Notes: generated by a model from the letters alone, not told the origin. A stretch of 11,340 nucleotides of DNA from an uncultured Clostridia bacterium (GCA_946186535.1 CAMHNT010000051.1:1-11340), one strand, 5' to 3'; counted from the stretch's first letter, positions 1-6,887 are shown. Translations and numbers: made by a program.

Positions 1-418
1 AAAGGATTTGCGTGAGGCAGGTGTTAAGTACACTGTTGTAAAGAACACATTGCTCTCCCGTGCTGCAACTGAGGCAGGTCTTGAGGATCTTAACGCTGTT
101 CTCGAGGGTACAACAGCTCTCGCTACAAGTGAAGAGGATCATACAGCTGCTGCAAGAATTCTTTCCAAGTTCGCAGACACAAATAAGGATTTCACTATTA
201 AGAGCGGTTATCTCGAGGGTGAGGTTATCGGTCTTGATACAATCACAAGCCTTGCTAAGCTGCCGACGAGAGACGTTCTTCTCGCAACAGTTTGCAACGC
301 ATTCAACGCTCCTATCGCAAGCTTCGCACGTGCCGTACAGGCTATTGTGGACAACGGCGGTGTTGAGGAGTCTTTGGCTAAGAAGGCTGCAGCCGGTTCG
401 GAAGCAGCTGAGGCTTAA
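1..418 (+). CDS. rplJ: 50S ribosomal protein L10, 5'-truncated by the window edge
   Basis: This is the C-terminal part of ribosomal protein L10, which forms the base of the ribosomal stalk, binds 23S rRNA and carries L7/L12 dimers. The frame is open from base 2 (codons AAG GAT TTG), so the TTG at 8 is not the start and the true start lies upstream of the window. About 138 residues are present; L10 is usually about 165-175 residues, so some 30-35 are missing. The visible start, KDLREAGVKYTVVKNTL, is the conserved L10 N-terminal region. The stretch LPTRDVLLATVCNAFNAPI, near residues 85-105 of the visible part, is typical of the family. The tail is alanine-rich (AKKAAAGSEAAEA). rplL follows after 65 bases, the standard rplJL order. 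Codon choice is strongly biased to GAG, AAG, CTC and GCT, as expected for a highly expressed gene. Confidence 0.96.
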   Translation, partial: KDLREAGVKYTVVKNTLLSRAATEAGLEDLNAVLEGTTALATSEEDHTAAARILSKFADTNKDFTIKSGYLEGEVIGLDTITSLAKLPTRDVLLATVCNAFNAPIASFARAVQAIVDNGGVEESLAKKAAAGSEAAEA

Positions 419-483
419 TTATTAAGCGTTAGCCGGAATTTTTAATTTGATTACTACATTTATTTAATTGGAGGTAAATTATC

Positions 484-858
484 ATGGCATCTGAGAAGAT
501 TACTGCTATTATTGAAGAGTTGAAGGGCCTCACAGTTCTCGAGCTTTCTGAGCTTGTACACGCTGTAGAGGATGAGTTCGGTGTATCCGCAGCAGCTGCT
601 GTTGCTGTTGCTGCTCCTGCTGAGGGCGGCGCTGCTGCTGAGGAGAAGACAGAGTTTGACGTAGTTCTTAAGTCTGCAGGTCCTGAGAAGATCAAGGTTA
701 TCAAGGTTGTTCGTGAGATCACAGGTCTCGGTCTTAAGGAAGCTAAGGAGATCGTTGACAACGCTCCGAAGACACTCAAGGAAGCTGTTTCCAAGGACGA
801 CGCTGAGTCTATCAAGGCTAAGCTCGAAGAGGTTAAGGCTGAGGTTGAGATTAAGTAA
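484..858 (+). CDS. rplL: 50S ribosomal protein L7/L12
   Basis: This encodes the acidic stalk protein L7/L12, present in several dimers per ribosome, which recruits translation GTPases. The 124-residue product has the usual length. Residues 1-35 form the N-terminal dimerisation and L10-binding region (LTVLELSELVHAVEDEFGV). Residues 36-53 are the alanine/glycine-rich flexible hinge. Residues 55-124 form the C-terminal domain, with the conserved core EKIKVIKVVREITGLGLKEA and the typical ending VDNAPKTLKE...AEAKLEE-like (here AESIKAKLEEVKAEVEIK). The ATG has a near-perfect GGAGG at 470-474, nine bases upstream. That strong site fits the excess of L12 over L10. There is no hairpin between rplJ and rplL, so both should come from one transcript ending at the terminator at 901-930. 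Confidence 0.98.
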   Translation: MASEKITAIIEELKGLTVLELSELVHAVEDEFGVSAAAAVAVAAPAEGGAAAEEKTEFDVVLKSAGPEKIKVIKVVREITGLGLKEAKEIVDNAPKTLKEAVSKDDAESIKAKLEEVKAEVEIK

Positions 859-900
859 TTTTCCTTTCGGAATTATTTACTTATTTTTAATTTATCATTT

Positions 901-930
901 AAAGGACTGTCGTTTTCGGCAGTCCTTTTT
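901..930 (+). terminator. Intrinsic terminator of the rplJL operon
   Basis: A 12-bp stem pairs 901-912 (AAAGGACTGTCG) with 917-928 (CGGCAGTCCTTT) around a TTTT loop, with one G-U wobble. It runs directly into TTTTT at 926-930. It lies 42 bases after the rplL stop. It ends the ribosomal transcript before the membrane protein gene at 1072. Confidence 0.93.
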
Positions 931-979
931 GTTATTAGTTCATGCAAGCTTATGTAAAAATACATAGTCATTATTCTTT

Positions 980-1009
980 TAAACAATTATAAATCTTCTT
1001 AAATATAGT
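980..1009 (+). promoter_or_regulatory. Possible sigma-A promoter for the CNNM/CorC-type gene
   Basis: TAAACA (980-985, 4 of 6 to consensus) is followed after 18 bases by TATAGT (1004-1009, 5 of 6). The region is very AT-rich, so chance matches are common. The terminator at 901-930 makes a promoter somewhere in 931-1054 likely. A 5-bp inverted repeat, GGTTA/TAACC (1025-1042), lies between this site and the GGAGGT ribosome binding site at 1055-1060. Confidence 0.35.
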
Positions 1010-1071
1010 ATTCTAATAGAATAAGGTTAAAAAATTGTAACCTGTAATTCTTTTGGAGGTAACTTTACATT

Positions 1072-2334
1072 ATGCAAAATATTGTAATGGCTGCTGCTAT
1101 TGCTATATTGGTTGCGTTGTCGGCATTCTTCAGCTCAATGGAAACAGCCATTAATTCATGCAGCCGTGCAAGACTGCAAAATATGCAGGAAAAAGAAATC
1201 AAGGGAAGCAAAACCGCTTTGAAATTTCTTGATGAATACGACAAAGCTATAACTACGCTTCTGATCGGAAATAATATCGTTAATATCGGTGCTTCGTCAA
1301 TCGCTACAATTTTTTGTACAAAGCTTTTGGGAAGCTACGGTGCGGCTGTCAGTACCGGTGCGCTGACGCTGATAATCCTGACATTTGGTGAGATCATACC
1401 GAAATGTTATGCGAAGGAGAACAGTGAAAGGCTTGCAGCAGGATTTGCGCCTGTTGTTTATTCTCTTATGGTTATTCTGACTCCGCTTTCGCTTTTGTTC
1501 ATAAAACTAAATTCCCTTGCAATGCGCTTTACGGGAAGCAAGAAGGACACGCCGTCGGTGACTGAGGATGAGCTGAAATATATCATCGAGTCGATCGAAG
1601 AGGAGGGCGTCCTGGAAGAAGCCGAAAGCGAGATGGTGCAGTCTGCTCTTGAATTTGATGAAAAAACCGTTCTTGAAATTCTCACTCCGAGAGTTGATGT
1701 TGTGTCGATCGATATTAATGACAGTATAGAAGATATAACTAAAATTATTGTTGCAGAGAGATTTTCGAGAATTCCTGTCTACAGGGACAGCATTGATAAT
1801 ATTATAGGTATTCTCCATACGAGAGACTATCTTGAAGCGATGTCACGAGGCGAAACACCGAATATTTCTGAACTTATTCAGGAGGCGTTCTTTGTTTACA
1901 AAACGAGAAAGCTTTCCGCACTTCTCTCGGATTTCAAGAGAAAGAGAACTCATATTGCAATCGTCGCAGATGAGTACGGCGGAATGCTCGGTATTGTGAC
2001 AATGGAGGATCTGTTGGAGGAGCTTGTCGGGGAAATCTGGGACGAAGACGAAGAAGTTGAGCTGCAGTGCAGAAAAATTTCCGAAAACTGCTATGAAGTC
2101 AGCGGAGATATGCAGCTTGATGATTTGCTGGAGCTGTTCGATATCCCGGAGAAGAATGTTGACACAACGAGCCAAACGGTCGGCGGCTGGGTGTTTGAAC
2201 ATTTGGGAATAATTCCCGAAAAGAATCAGACTATCGAAATAAACGGCTTGTCCGTTAAGGTAACAGAGGTTGCAGACAAGAGAATAAGCAAGCTTGTTAT
2301 TAAGAAAACCGGGAATTCCGATGATGAGGAATAA
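1072..2334 (+). CDS. CNNM/CorC-type membrane protein (DUF21, two CBS domains, CorC_HlyC domain)
   Basis: This 420-residue protein has the full hemolysin C-like/CNNM architecture. Residues 1-155 are the DUF21 transmembrane domain, with the typical motifs SSMETAI (21-27), LIGNNIVNI (64-72) and TFGEIIPKCYA (104-114). An acidic helix (DELKYIIESIEEEGVLEE) leads into a CBS pair at about 203-325, beginning LTPRVDVVSID; HIAIVADEYGGMLGIVTMEDLLEELVGEIWDE closes the second CBS and is split here only by reading order. Residues about 335-410 form the CorC_HlyC domain (YEVSGDMQLDDLLELF, VGGWVFEHLG). Characterised relatives include Mg2+/Co2+ transport proteins and the MpfA-type Mg2+ exporters; the older name hemolysin is misleading. 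The substrate here is inferred, probably Mg2+. The ATG at 1072 follows GGAGGT at 1055-1060 by 11 bases; an ATG at 1087 is less well placed. It appears to be a single-gene unit. Confidence 0.93.
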   Translation: MQNIVMAAAIAILVALSAFFSSMETAINSCSRARLQNMQEKEIKGSKTALKFLDEYDKAITTLLIGNNIVNIGASSIATIFCTKLLGSYGAAVSTGALTLIILTFGEIIPKCYAKENSERLAAGFAPVVYSLMVILTPLSLLFIKLNSLAMRFTGSKKDTPSVTEDELKYIIESIEEEGVLEEAESEMVQSALEFDEKTVLEILTPRVDVVSIDINDSIEDITKIIVAERFSRIPVYRDSIDNIIGILHTRDYLEAMSRGETPNISELIQEAFFVYKTRKLSALLSDFKRKRTHIAIVADEYGGMLGIVTMEDLLEELVGEIWDEDEEVELQCRKISENCYEVSGDMQLDDLLELFDIPEKNVDTTSQTVGGWVFEHLGIIPEKNQTIEINGLSVKVTEVADKRISKLVIKKTGNSDDEE

Positions 2335-2402
2335 TTTTAGGGATTGTAAGATTATGATTTTTATATAAATACACTCAGTAATGCAAATCAGTATTATTAT
2401 GA

Positions 2403-2429
2403 GTATTGATTGCTATTCAATACATTTTT
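2403..2429 (+). terminator. Weak AT-rich hairpin after the CNNM/CorC-type gene
   Basis: GTATTGA (2403-2409) pairs with TCAATAC (2417-2423) around a 7-base loop, followed by ATTTTTA. The 7-bp stem has only two G-C pairs, so it may be a weak terminator or chance. No better terminator is visible in 2335-2530. Confidence 0.25.
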
Positions 2430-2479
2430 AAAGTATAATTTTATCACCGATGCTAATACTAAGTTTGAATAGAAAACGT

Positions 2480-2510
2480 TTGACAGGCGATTTTTATTTG
2501 AGATTAGTAT
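2480..2510 (+). promoter_or_regulatory. Possible promoter for the small CmpB-like gene
   Basis: A perfect -35 hexamer TTGACA lies at 2480-2485. The best -10 at reasonable spacing is TAGTAT at 2505-2510 (19 bases, 4 of 6). TATGAT at 2508-2513 is a better hexamer but sits 22 bases away. Transcription would begin about 10-15 bases before the ATG, giving a very short leader that still contains the GGTGAT ribosome binding site (2520-2525). Confidence 0.4.
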
Positions 2511-2530
2511 GATAGTAACGGTGATTTTTT

Positions 2531-2983
2531 ATGAATAAATTTCTTCGGGGAATAATTTTATTTATATCTGGCGGTCTGGCGTATGGGGGACTGGAGCTTT
2601 GCTGGCGAGGACACACGCACTGGAGCATGATTCTTGCCGGCGGAATCTGCTTTCTGACGATGTTCGTGATTTATACAAGCTATCCGGATATGAACATTGT
2701 TAACCGTGCGTTGATCGGAACGGCTGTTATTACGTCTGTTGAGTTCATTTTCGGGTGTATTTTCAACTATTGGTTGAAAATGGATATATGGGATTATTCG
2801 GACAAGAAGTTTAATTTTATGGGACAGGTATGTCTTATGTACAGTGTTTTGTGGGGGCTGCTTTCTATACCTGTTTCGGTGCTGTGCATTAAGCTTGAAC
2901 AGTTTTTTGACAAAAAACATATTTTTGTTTACGGCAGTAAAAAAGTTCTGTCCGGTAAAATATCACGTCTGCAAAATGAATAA
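2531..2983 (+). CDS. Small multi-pass membrane protein, CmpB-like (PF06541-type)
   Basis: This is a 150-residue integral membrane protein with about four hydrophobic segments, near residues 5-23, 32-49, 59-80 and 98-120, and a basic C-terminal tail (KKVLSGKISRLQ). Proteins of this kind are labelled putative ABC transporter permease in Clostridia, but no function is established and no ATPase gene is nearby. The key pattern is E71...G75...WDYS (87-90)...N95..G98..CL (101-102). The same residues at the same spacing occur in the C-terminal half of the 5192-6763 product. The N-terminal GGLAYGGLELCWRGHTHWSM resembles the first helix and loop of the family. The ATG at 2531 has GGTGAT at 2520-2525, five bases upstream. 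It stands alone, with its own possible promoter, so it is probably a separate transcript. Confidence 0.8.
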   Translation: MNKFLRGIILFISGGLAYGGLELCWRGHTHWSMILAGGICFLTMFVIYTSYPDMNIVNRALIGTAVITSVEFIFGCIFNYWLKMDIWDYSDKKFNFMGQVCLMYSVLWGLLSIPVSVLCIKLEQFFDKKHIFVYGSKKVLSGKISRLQNE

Positions 2984-3190
2984 GTCTGATATGATCGTAA
3001 GAAGTCTGTAAGCTACAGTATAACATATTCAGAAAATATCTTCTTTTAATACCGGTTTATGTCTCCATAGTGTATGCTGCCGAGGTATGAACCAGTATAA
3101 ATTTTGTTATAAAATTTTGTTTTAGTTACAAATAAATTACAGCAATCTGCATTAAAAATAAAAGGATTGAAACTTTTTTTCGATTTTGTC
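2984..3190. other. AT-rich intergenic stretch with small inverted and tandem repeats
   Basis: No coding sequence is supported here. Three short pairings could form a three-way fold: AAGAAG (2999-3004) with CTTCTT (3040-3045), enclosing CTGTA/TACAG (3006-3018) and ATATT/AATAT (3025-3039), followed by TT. It may end the upstream transcript, but the stems are weak. A 12/13-base tandem repeat, TATAAATTTTGT then TATAAAATTTTGT, lies at 3096-3120. Confidence 0.3.
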
Positions 3191-3219
3191 TTGTTTGTTC
3201 ATTCCAATAATGGTATAAT
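3191..3219 (+). promoter_or_regulatory. Sigma-A promoter with extended -10 for the tepA-like gene
   Basis: TTGTTT (3191-3196) is followed after exactly 17 bases by a perfect TATAAT (3214-3219). The -10 is preceded by TGG, giving the extended form TGnTATAAT, which makes up for the poor -35. Transcription would begin near 3226, leaving a leader of about 50 bases that contains the hairpin at 3244-3260 and the ribosome binding site. Confidence 0.7.
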
Positions 3220-3243
3220 GTAGAATGTATGATAATATGCCTT

Positions 3244-3268
3244 TGGGGAATAATACCCCATGGAGGTG
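3244..3268 (+). promoter_or_regulatory. Leader hairpin abutting the tepA ribosome binding site
   Basis: TGGGG (3244-3248) and CCCCA (3256-3260) form a 5-bp GC-rich stem around AATAATA. The ribosome binding site GGAGGTG (3262-3268) begins two bases later, seven bases before the TTG start at 3276. The stem could continue past a T-T mismatch, pairing 3241-3242 with 3262-3263 (one G-U, one C-G) and covering the first bases of the site. Control of translation is inferred only. Confidence 0.4.
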
Positions 3269-3275
3269 TGTTTGA

Positions 3276-4061
3276 TTGAAAAGTTACAGCTATAATGAAA
3301 AAAGCGATACTCTTTTCGAAAACAAAAAGAAAAAGGGTAACAAAAGCGATAAGAAAAACGATGAGTCCGAATGTGTTGACGAAGAAGTTTTTGAGGAGAT
3401 CGAAAACAGCGGTTCCGTTGTGGTGAGTGACAACAGCCACAGAATTCATTGCCTTACGATAATCGGTGAGATCGAGGGACACATCGAATCTCCGCCTCAG
3501 AACAAAACCACAAAGTACGAGCATGTTATCCCACGACTCGTTGCGATTGAGGAGGACGAAAAAACAGAGGGACTTCTCGTGATTCTCAATACGGTCGGAG
3601 GAGACATTGAAGCAGGGCTCGCTTTGGCTGAGCTTATGGCAGGGATGAAAAAGCCCACCGTTTCGCTTGTTCTGGGCGGCGGTCATTCAATCGGAGTTCC
3701 GCTTGCGGTTGCGGCAAAATATTCTTTTATCGCTCCGAGCGCATCGATGACGATTCATCCGGTTCGTTCAAACGGAATTACTCTGGGAGTCCGTCAGTCG
3801 TTCGAATACTTTCAGCGTATGCAGCAGCGGATAAATAACTTTGTTGCGGCCAATTCGAATATTTCGGCTGAGAGATACAACAGCCTTGTTATGACTACCG
3901 GGGAGCTTGTTATGGATGTAGGAACGGTACTCGAAGGGAAAAAGGCGGTCGAAGTGGGTCTTATCGACAGCGTCGGAAGTCTGAGCCTTGCGCTGGAAAA
4001 GCTCAAGGAAATGATCGATGAAAATCGGAAAGAGAACGATGAGGAGAAAAGCGGAGAGTAA
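3276..4061 (+). CDS. tepA: ClpP-class serine peptidase, TepA-like (translocation-enhancing protein family)
   Basis: This 261-residue protein belongs to the ClpP/crotonase fold peptidases, subgroup TepA, which lack a ClpX-type partner gene. Residues 1-50 are a highly charged lysine/glutamate-rich extension with no signal peptide. The core runs from about 55 to 245. The catalytic Ser138 is in GGGHSIGVP (134-142), His161 in MTIHPVR, and Asp214 in VMDVGTVLEGKKAVEVGLID, which matches the Asp position of ClpP. The oxyanion-type loop NTVGGDIEAGLAL (105-117) is also present. In Bacillus subtilis tepA lies close to spoIIIE, and here ftsK/spoIIIE is about 3.2 kb downstream. The start is TTG at 3276: it directly follows an in-frame TGA at 3273-3275 and sits seven bases after GGAGGTG. 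The family's substrate is not firmly known; a link to protein export was proposed for B. subtilis. Confidence 0.9.
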   Translation: MKSYSYNEKSDTLFENKKKKGNKSDKKNDESECVDEEVFEEIENSGSVVVSDNSHRIHCLTIIGEIEGHIESPPQNKTTKYEHVIPRLVAIEEDEKTEGLLVILNTVGGDIEAGLALAELMAGMKKPTVSLVLGGGHSIGVPLAVAAKYSFIAPSASMTIHPVRSNGITLGVRQSFEYFQRMQQRINNFVAANSNISAERYNSLVMTTGELVMDVGTVLEGKKAVEVGLIDSVGSLSLALEKLKEMIDENRKENDEEKSGE

Positions 4062-4085
4062 GTAACTTTTTATATCATCATAATT

Positions 4086-4115
4086 ATTAGGCGGTGAAAT
4101 TTTCATCGTCCTAAT
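4086..4115 (+). terminator. Hairpin between tepA and uppP, possible weak terminator
   Basis: ATTAGG (4086-4091) pairs with CCTAAT (4110-4115). The stem continues CGGTGA/TCATCG-like past one bulged T at 4109, with one G-U, giving about 12 pairs. What follows is AT-rich (TACATATATTATAAAT) but not a T run, so it may be a poor terminator, an RNA-processing site, or a pause. It marks the likely end of the tepA unit. Confidence 0.4.
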
Positions 4116-4140
4116 TACATATATTATAAATAATCGGAAA

Positions 4141-4179
4141 TGAAAGCGATTTCACAGTGTTGTTAAATTAATGACACTG
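4141..4179 (+). repeat. Two adjoining inverted repeats in the uppP leader
   Basis: TGAAA (4141-4145) and TTTCA (4150-4154) flank GCGA, a GNRA-type tetraloop. The next base begins CAGTGT (4155-4160), which pairs with ACACTG (4174-4179) around 13 bases. The uppP ribosome binding site GGAGG (4189-4193) follows ten bases later. They could be a protein-binding operator or RNA hairpins; no known riboswitch is recognised. Confidence 0.4.
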
Positions 4180-4201
4180 GCGATTACAGGAGGAATACAT
4201 A

Positions 4202-5170
4202 ATGAATATTATTCAGGCGATTATACTCGGAATAGTTCAGGGACTTACGGAATTTCTGCCCGTAAGCAGCAGCGGTCATCTCACAATTTTCCAGCATATT
4301 ATGGGAATAGATATGGAAGGAAATCTCTTCTTCAATGTAATGCTTCATGTCGGAACGCTTGTTGCCGTATGTGCTGTTTATTACAAGCTCATCATACGCC
4401 TGATAAAAGCGTTCGCAGGTCTTCTGAAGGATATTTTCACAGGAAAGTTCAGATGGAGTCAGATGAACGGAGATCAGAACCTTCTCGTGATGCTCGTGAT
4501 AGGTCTTCTTCCTCTTTTCCTTCTTTTCGTTCCGATCCCGGGAACAAATGGTATAAACGGAAAAGACCTAGCAGGAATATGGCAGGGAAATACGGGATAC
4601 TTTATTATTACCGGTTTTGCCCTTCTCGCCACAAGCATTATGCTTTGGGTCGGAATAAAGGCTATGGAAAATTCAGCAGGAAAGGCTGCCCATTCTTCAG
4701 GTAACCTTAAGGCGCAGGGCAGACGCCGCCTTAAGACCGTAGATGCGATCTGTATCGGTATTACACAGTGTATGGCTGCGATTTTCCCGGGACTTTCACG
4801 CTCCGGTTCAACTCTTGCCATGGGTGAGCTCAGAGGACTTAACAAGCAGGTTGCGCTTGACTATACATTCGTTCTCGGAATTCCTTCGATTCTTGCTGCG
4901 GCACTTCTCGAAGGCAAGGAGGCTCTCGAAGCTCAGGGAACTCAGGATACTCTTCAGGTAAGCACAGGCGCTATGATTGCCGGAATGATTGCGGCTATGA
5001 TTGTGGGATTCTTTGCGATAAAGCTTTTTAAATGGATGCTCGCAAAGGAAAGAACAGGCGTGTTTGTTGCTTATACTGCAGTTGTCGGTATCGCAGTTAT
5101 AATCATCGGAATAATCGAGCTTTCGTCAGGCACAAATCTCTTCAGCGGCTCACCGCTCACTTTCGGTTAA
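4202..5170 (+). CDS. uppP: Undecaprenyl-diphosphate phosphatase (UppP/BacA family)
   Basis: This integral membrane enzyme removes one phosphate from undecaprenyl diphosphate to regenerate the lipid carrier for peptidoglycan and other wall polymers; it also gives bacitracin resistance when abundant. Both signature motifs are intact: VQGLTEFLPVSSSGHL at residues 12-27 and FPGLSRSGST at 195-204. Glu17, Ser24, His26 and Arg200 match active-site positions of the family. The first glutamate of the E. coli VEG motif is Gln13 here, a common variant. At 322 residues it is about 50 longer than E. coli UppP (273). Most of the extra length is a loop and helices around residues 75-130 and a basic loop at 158-178. 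The ATG at 4202 follows GGAGG (4189-4193) by eight bases. The DUF975 gene follows after 21 bases, so the two probably form an operon. Confidence 0.96.
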   Translation: MNIIQAIILGIVQGLTEFLPVSSSGHLTIFQHIMGIDMEGNLFFNVMLHVGTLVAVCAVYYKLIIRLIKAFAGLLKDIFTGKFRWSQMNGDQNLLVMLVIGLLPLFLLFVPIPGTNGINGKDLAGIWQGNTGYFIITGFALLATSIMLWVGIKAMENSAGKAAHSSGNLKAQGRRRLKTVDAICIGITQCMAAIFPGLSRSGSTLAMGELRGLNKQVALDYTFVLGIPSILAAALLEGKEALEAQGTQDTLQVSTGAMIAGMIAAMIVGFFAIKLFKWMLAKERTGVFVAYTAVVGIAVIIIGIIELSSGTNLFSGSPLTFG

Positions 5171-5191
5171 AAATATATTCGGGGTGTGAAA

Positions 5192-6763
5192 ATGTGGAGC
5201 GTTAAAGAGATAAAAAAGGATGCGCTGACCGCTTTGAAAAGACATTGGTTCGTTAATGTACTTATAGTTTTTCTGGTTGGACTTTTTTTTCGGGGCGGCT
5301 ACAACTACGCATCCCCATACAGCGGAACGGAACTTGTTAACTATACAACCACAAGCAACGAAGTGTCGAATAGGATAGGTTTGACAAGCGGTTCCGTTTT
5401 TAATGTAATAGATAATATTCTAAGTGAAAAAGAAATAATAGATATTGATATTCAGAACACGGTGAAGGCGAGATATACGAAGGGATATCTGTCGGTTTTC
5501 GTTAACGAAATTTCCGACACCGGCTCGGTGTTAAACGGTATTTTCAACGGTCTGAACAAGATTATTTTTCAGGGGAAAATTCAGGAGTCGATTATTGTTT
5601 TTCTTGTGTCGTTTGTTTTTCTTGTAATTACTATTCTTCTTGTAAATCCGCTTCGTGTGGGGCAGAACAGATATTTTCTTGAACAGCGGCGTTACGGAGA
5701 AACAAAGGTCGACAAGCTGTTTTTTGTTTTTAAAACAGGTGAAATAAAAAATGTCGCATGGATAATGTTTTTAAAAAACCTTATTACAAATATTCTTTGG
5801 TTTACCGTTATCGGCGGTGCGATAAAACACTATCAGTATCTTATGATTCCGTATATTCTGGCAGAGAATCCTACCATAAAAAGGAGCGACGCTTTTTCGC
5901 TTTCAAAGAAAATGATGAAGGGGCAGAAGTGGAGAGCTTTTGTGCTTGACTGCAGCATGCTCGGGTGGGTACTTCTTTCCACAGCGACGATAGGACTTCT
6001 GGGAGTCTTTTTTGTGAATCCATATCAGGAATGTATCAATGCGGAACTTTACATAAAGCTTCGCGAAAAGATTGCCGAGGAGAATCCGATTCTCCTCAAC
6101 GATAATGCACTGTCACTTTCTATATTCATAGACAGCGGTTATCCGGAGAAGTCCTACAAGGTTGAATTCCTTGAATTCAGCAGATGGATAACAATTGATT
6201 ACAAAAAGAATTATTCATTCATTACTTATATAATGTTTTTCTTTACGTTTTCGTTTGTGGGGTGGTTCTGGGAGGTTATTCTGTTTCTTGTTAACGAAGG
6301 ATATTTTATCAACAGAGGAGTTATGTACGGACCGTGGCTGCCTATCTATGGCGTGGGCGGATTTGTTATTATAAAGCTCCTTCAGCCGTTCAGGGAAAAT
6401 CCTCAGAAGATGTTTCTCAGTTCGGTAATAGTATGCGGAACGCTTGAGTATACTACAGGCTGGGCGCTTGAGACATTTTTCGATAAAAAGTGGTGGGACT
6501 ATTCGGGATATTTTCTGAATCTCAACGGAAGGATATGTCTTGAAGGTCTTTTGGTGTTCGGGCTTGCCGGAGTTTCGTTTACGTATATATTTGCACCTCT
6601 TCTTGAAAGTCTGTATTCGAGGATTGACCCGAAATTCAAGAGGACGCTGTGCATTGTTCTTTCAATAATTTTTATTCTTGATATGGGATATTCATTCAAG
6701 TATCCAAACTCCGGCGAAGGTATTACGGACGGCTACGGTGCAAACACTACAGGCATACTGTAA
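5192..6763 (+). CDS. DUF975 - CmpB-like two-domain integral membrane protein
   Basis: This 523-residue protein has no known function. Residues 1-295 match DUF975: an N-terminal basic helix and first membrane segment (MWSVKEIKKDALTALKRHW then about 20-33), a roughly 95-residue probable extracellular loop, and further segments near 134-153, 188-208 and 250-275. Signature pieces are YLMIPYILAENP, MMKGQKWRAFVLDCSMLGW and NPYQECINAELYIKLRE. A cytoplasmic linker (about 296-340) leads to a PF06541 CmpB-like domain at 341-500. That domain carries GWFWEV, NRGVMYGPWLPIYGVGG and E419...G423...WDYS (435-438)...G446..CL (449-450). It is unusual as a fusion, and the second half resembles the separate protein at 2531-2983. 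I prefer ATG 5192, which has GGGGTG at 5181-5186 five bases upstream. GTG 5186 would overlap that ribosome binding site. It lies 21 bases after uppP, so an envelope-related role is plausible but unproven. Confidence 0.82.
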   Translation: MWSVKEIKKDALTALKRHWFVNVLIVFLVGLFFRGGYNYASPYSGTELVNYTTTSNEVSNRIGLTSGSVFNVIDNILSEKEIIDIDIQNTVKARYTKGYLSVFVNEISDTGSVLNGIFNGLNKIIFQGKIQESIIVFLVSFVFLVITILLVNPLRVGQNRYFLEQRRYGETKVDKLFFVFKTGEIKNVAWIMFLKNLITNILWFTVIGGAIKHYQYLMIPYILAENPTIKRSDAFSLSKKMMKGQKWRAFVLDCSMLGWVLLSTATIGLLGVFFVNPYQECINAELYIKLREKIAEENPILLNDNALSLSIFIDSGYPEKSYKVEFLEFSRWITIDYKKNYSFITYIMFFFTFSFVGWFWEVILFLVNEGYFINRGVMYGPWLPIYGVGGFVIIKLLQPFRENPQKMFLSSVIVCGTLEYTTGWALETFFDKKWWDYSGYFLNLNGRICLEGLLVFGLAGVSFTYIFAPLLESLYSRIDPKFKRTLCIVLSIIFILDMGYSFKYPNSGEGITDGYGANTTGIL

Positions 6764-6852
6764 CTAATTTTCGGTTTCTTGGAAATCGTATCAAAAAGTA
6801 AGAAAAGTCAAAATAAGTAGAATAGGAAAAAACCTGCCCGATAAAGTCCCTG
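6764..6852. other. Spacer between the DUF975 gene and the repeat element
   Basis: This is AT-rich and noncoding. CGGTTTC/GAAATCG forms a 7-bp stem with a 3-base loop at about 6773-6789 but no T run follows, so it is a poor terminator. Nothing else is seen. Confidence 0.4.
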
Positions 6853-6862
6853 CCCTCGGGCG

Positions 6863-6876
6863 ATGTCGTCAACTTA
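6863..6876 (+). repeat. Left terminal inverted repeat
   Basis: ATGTCGTCAACTTA is the exact reverse complement of 7098-7111. Its first three bases are shared with the left copy of the 13-bp direct repeat. Confidence 0.85.
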
Positions 6877-6887
6877 AGAAATTTCCG

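Noticed and set aside
429..815. Minus-strand open frame of 128 codons across rplL
   Set aside because: It mirrors the strongly coding rplL on the opposite strand and has no family resemblance or ribosome binding site.
959..1054. Magnesium-sensing riboswitch before the CNNM/CorC-type gene
   Set aside because: Only an AT-rich leader and one 5-bp inverted repeat are present; there is no room for, or resemblance to, an M-box or ykkC-like structure.
2999..3047. Three-way-junction RNA or terminator after the small membrane gene
   Set aside because: Stems are 5-6 bp and AT-rich in an AT-rich region, so chance pairing is likely; kept only as a note in the spacer entry.
3126..3686. Minus-strand open frame of 186 codons over the tepA start
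   Set aside because: It overlaps the tepA promoter and catalytic domain, whose motifs are unmistakable on the + strand.
4171..4704. Plus-strand frame of 177 codons overlapping uppP
   Set aside because: It is a frame-shifted reading of uppP with low-complexity Arg/Ser content; uppP has both signature motifs and a good ribosome binding site.
5186..5191. GTG at 5186 as the start of the DUF975 fusion gene
   Set aside because: The GTG is part of the GGGGTG that best serves as ribosome binding site for ATG 5192, and nothing similar lies upstream of it.
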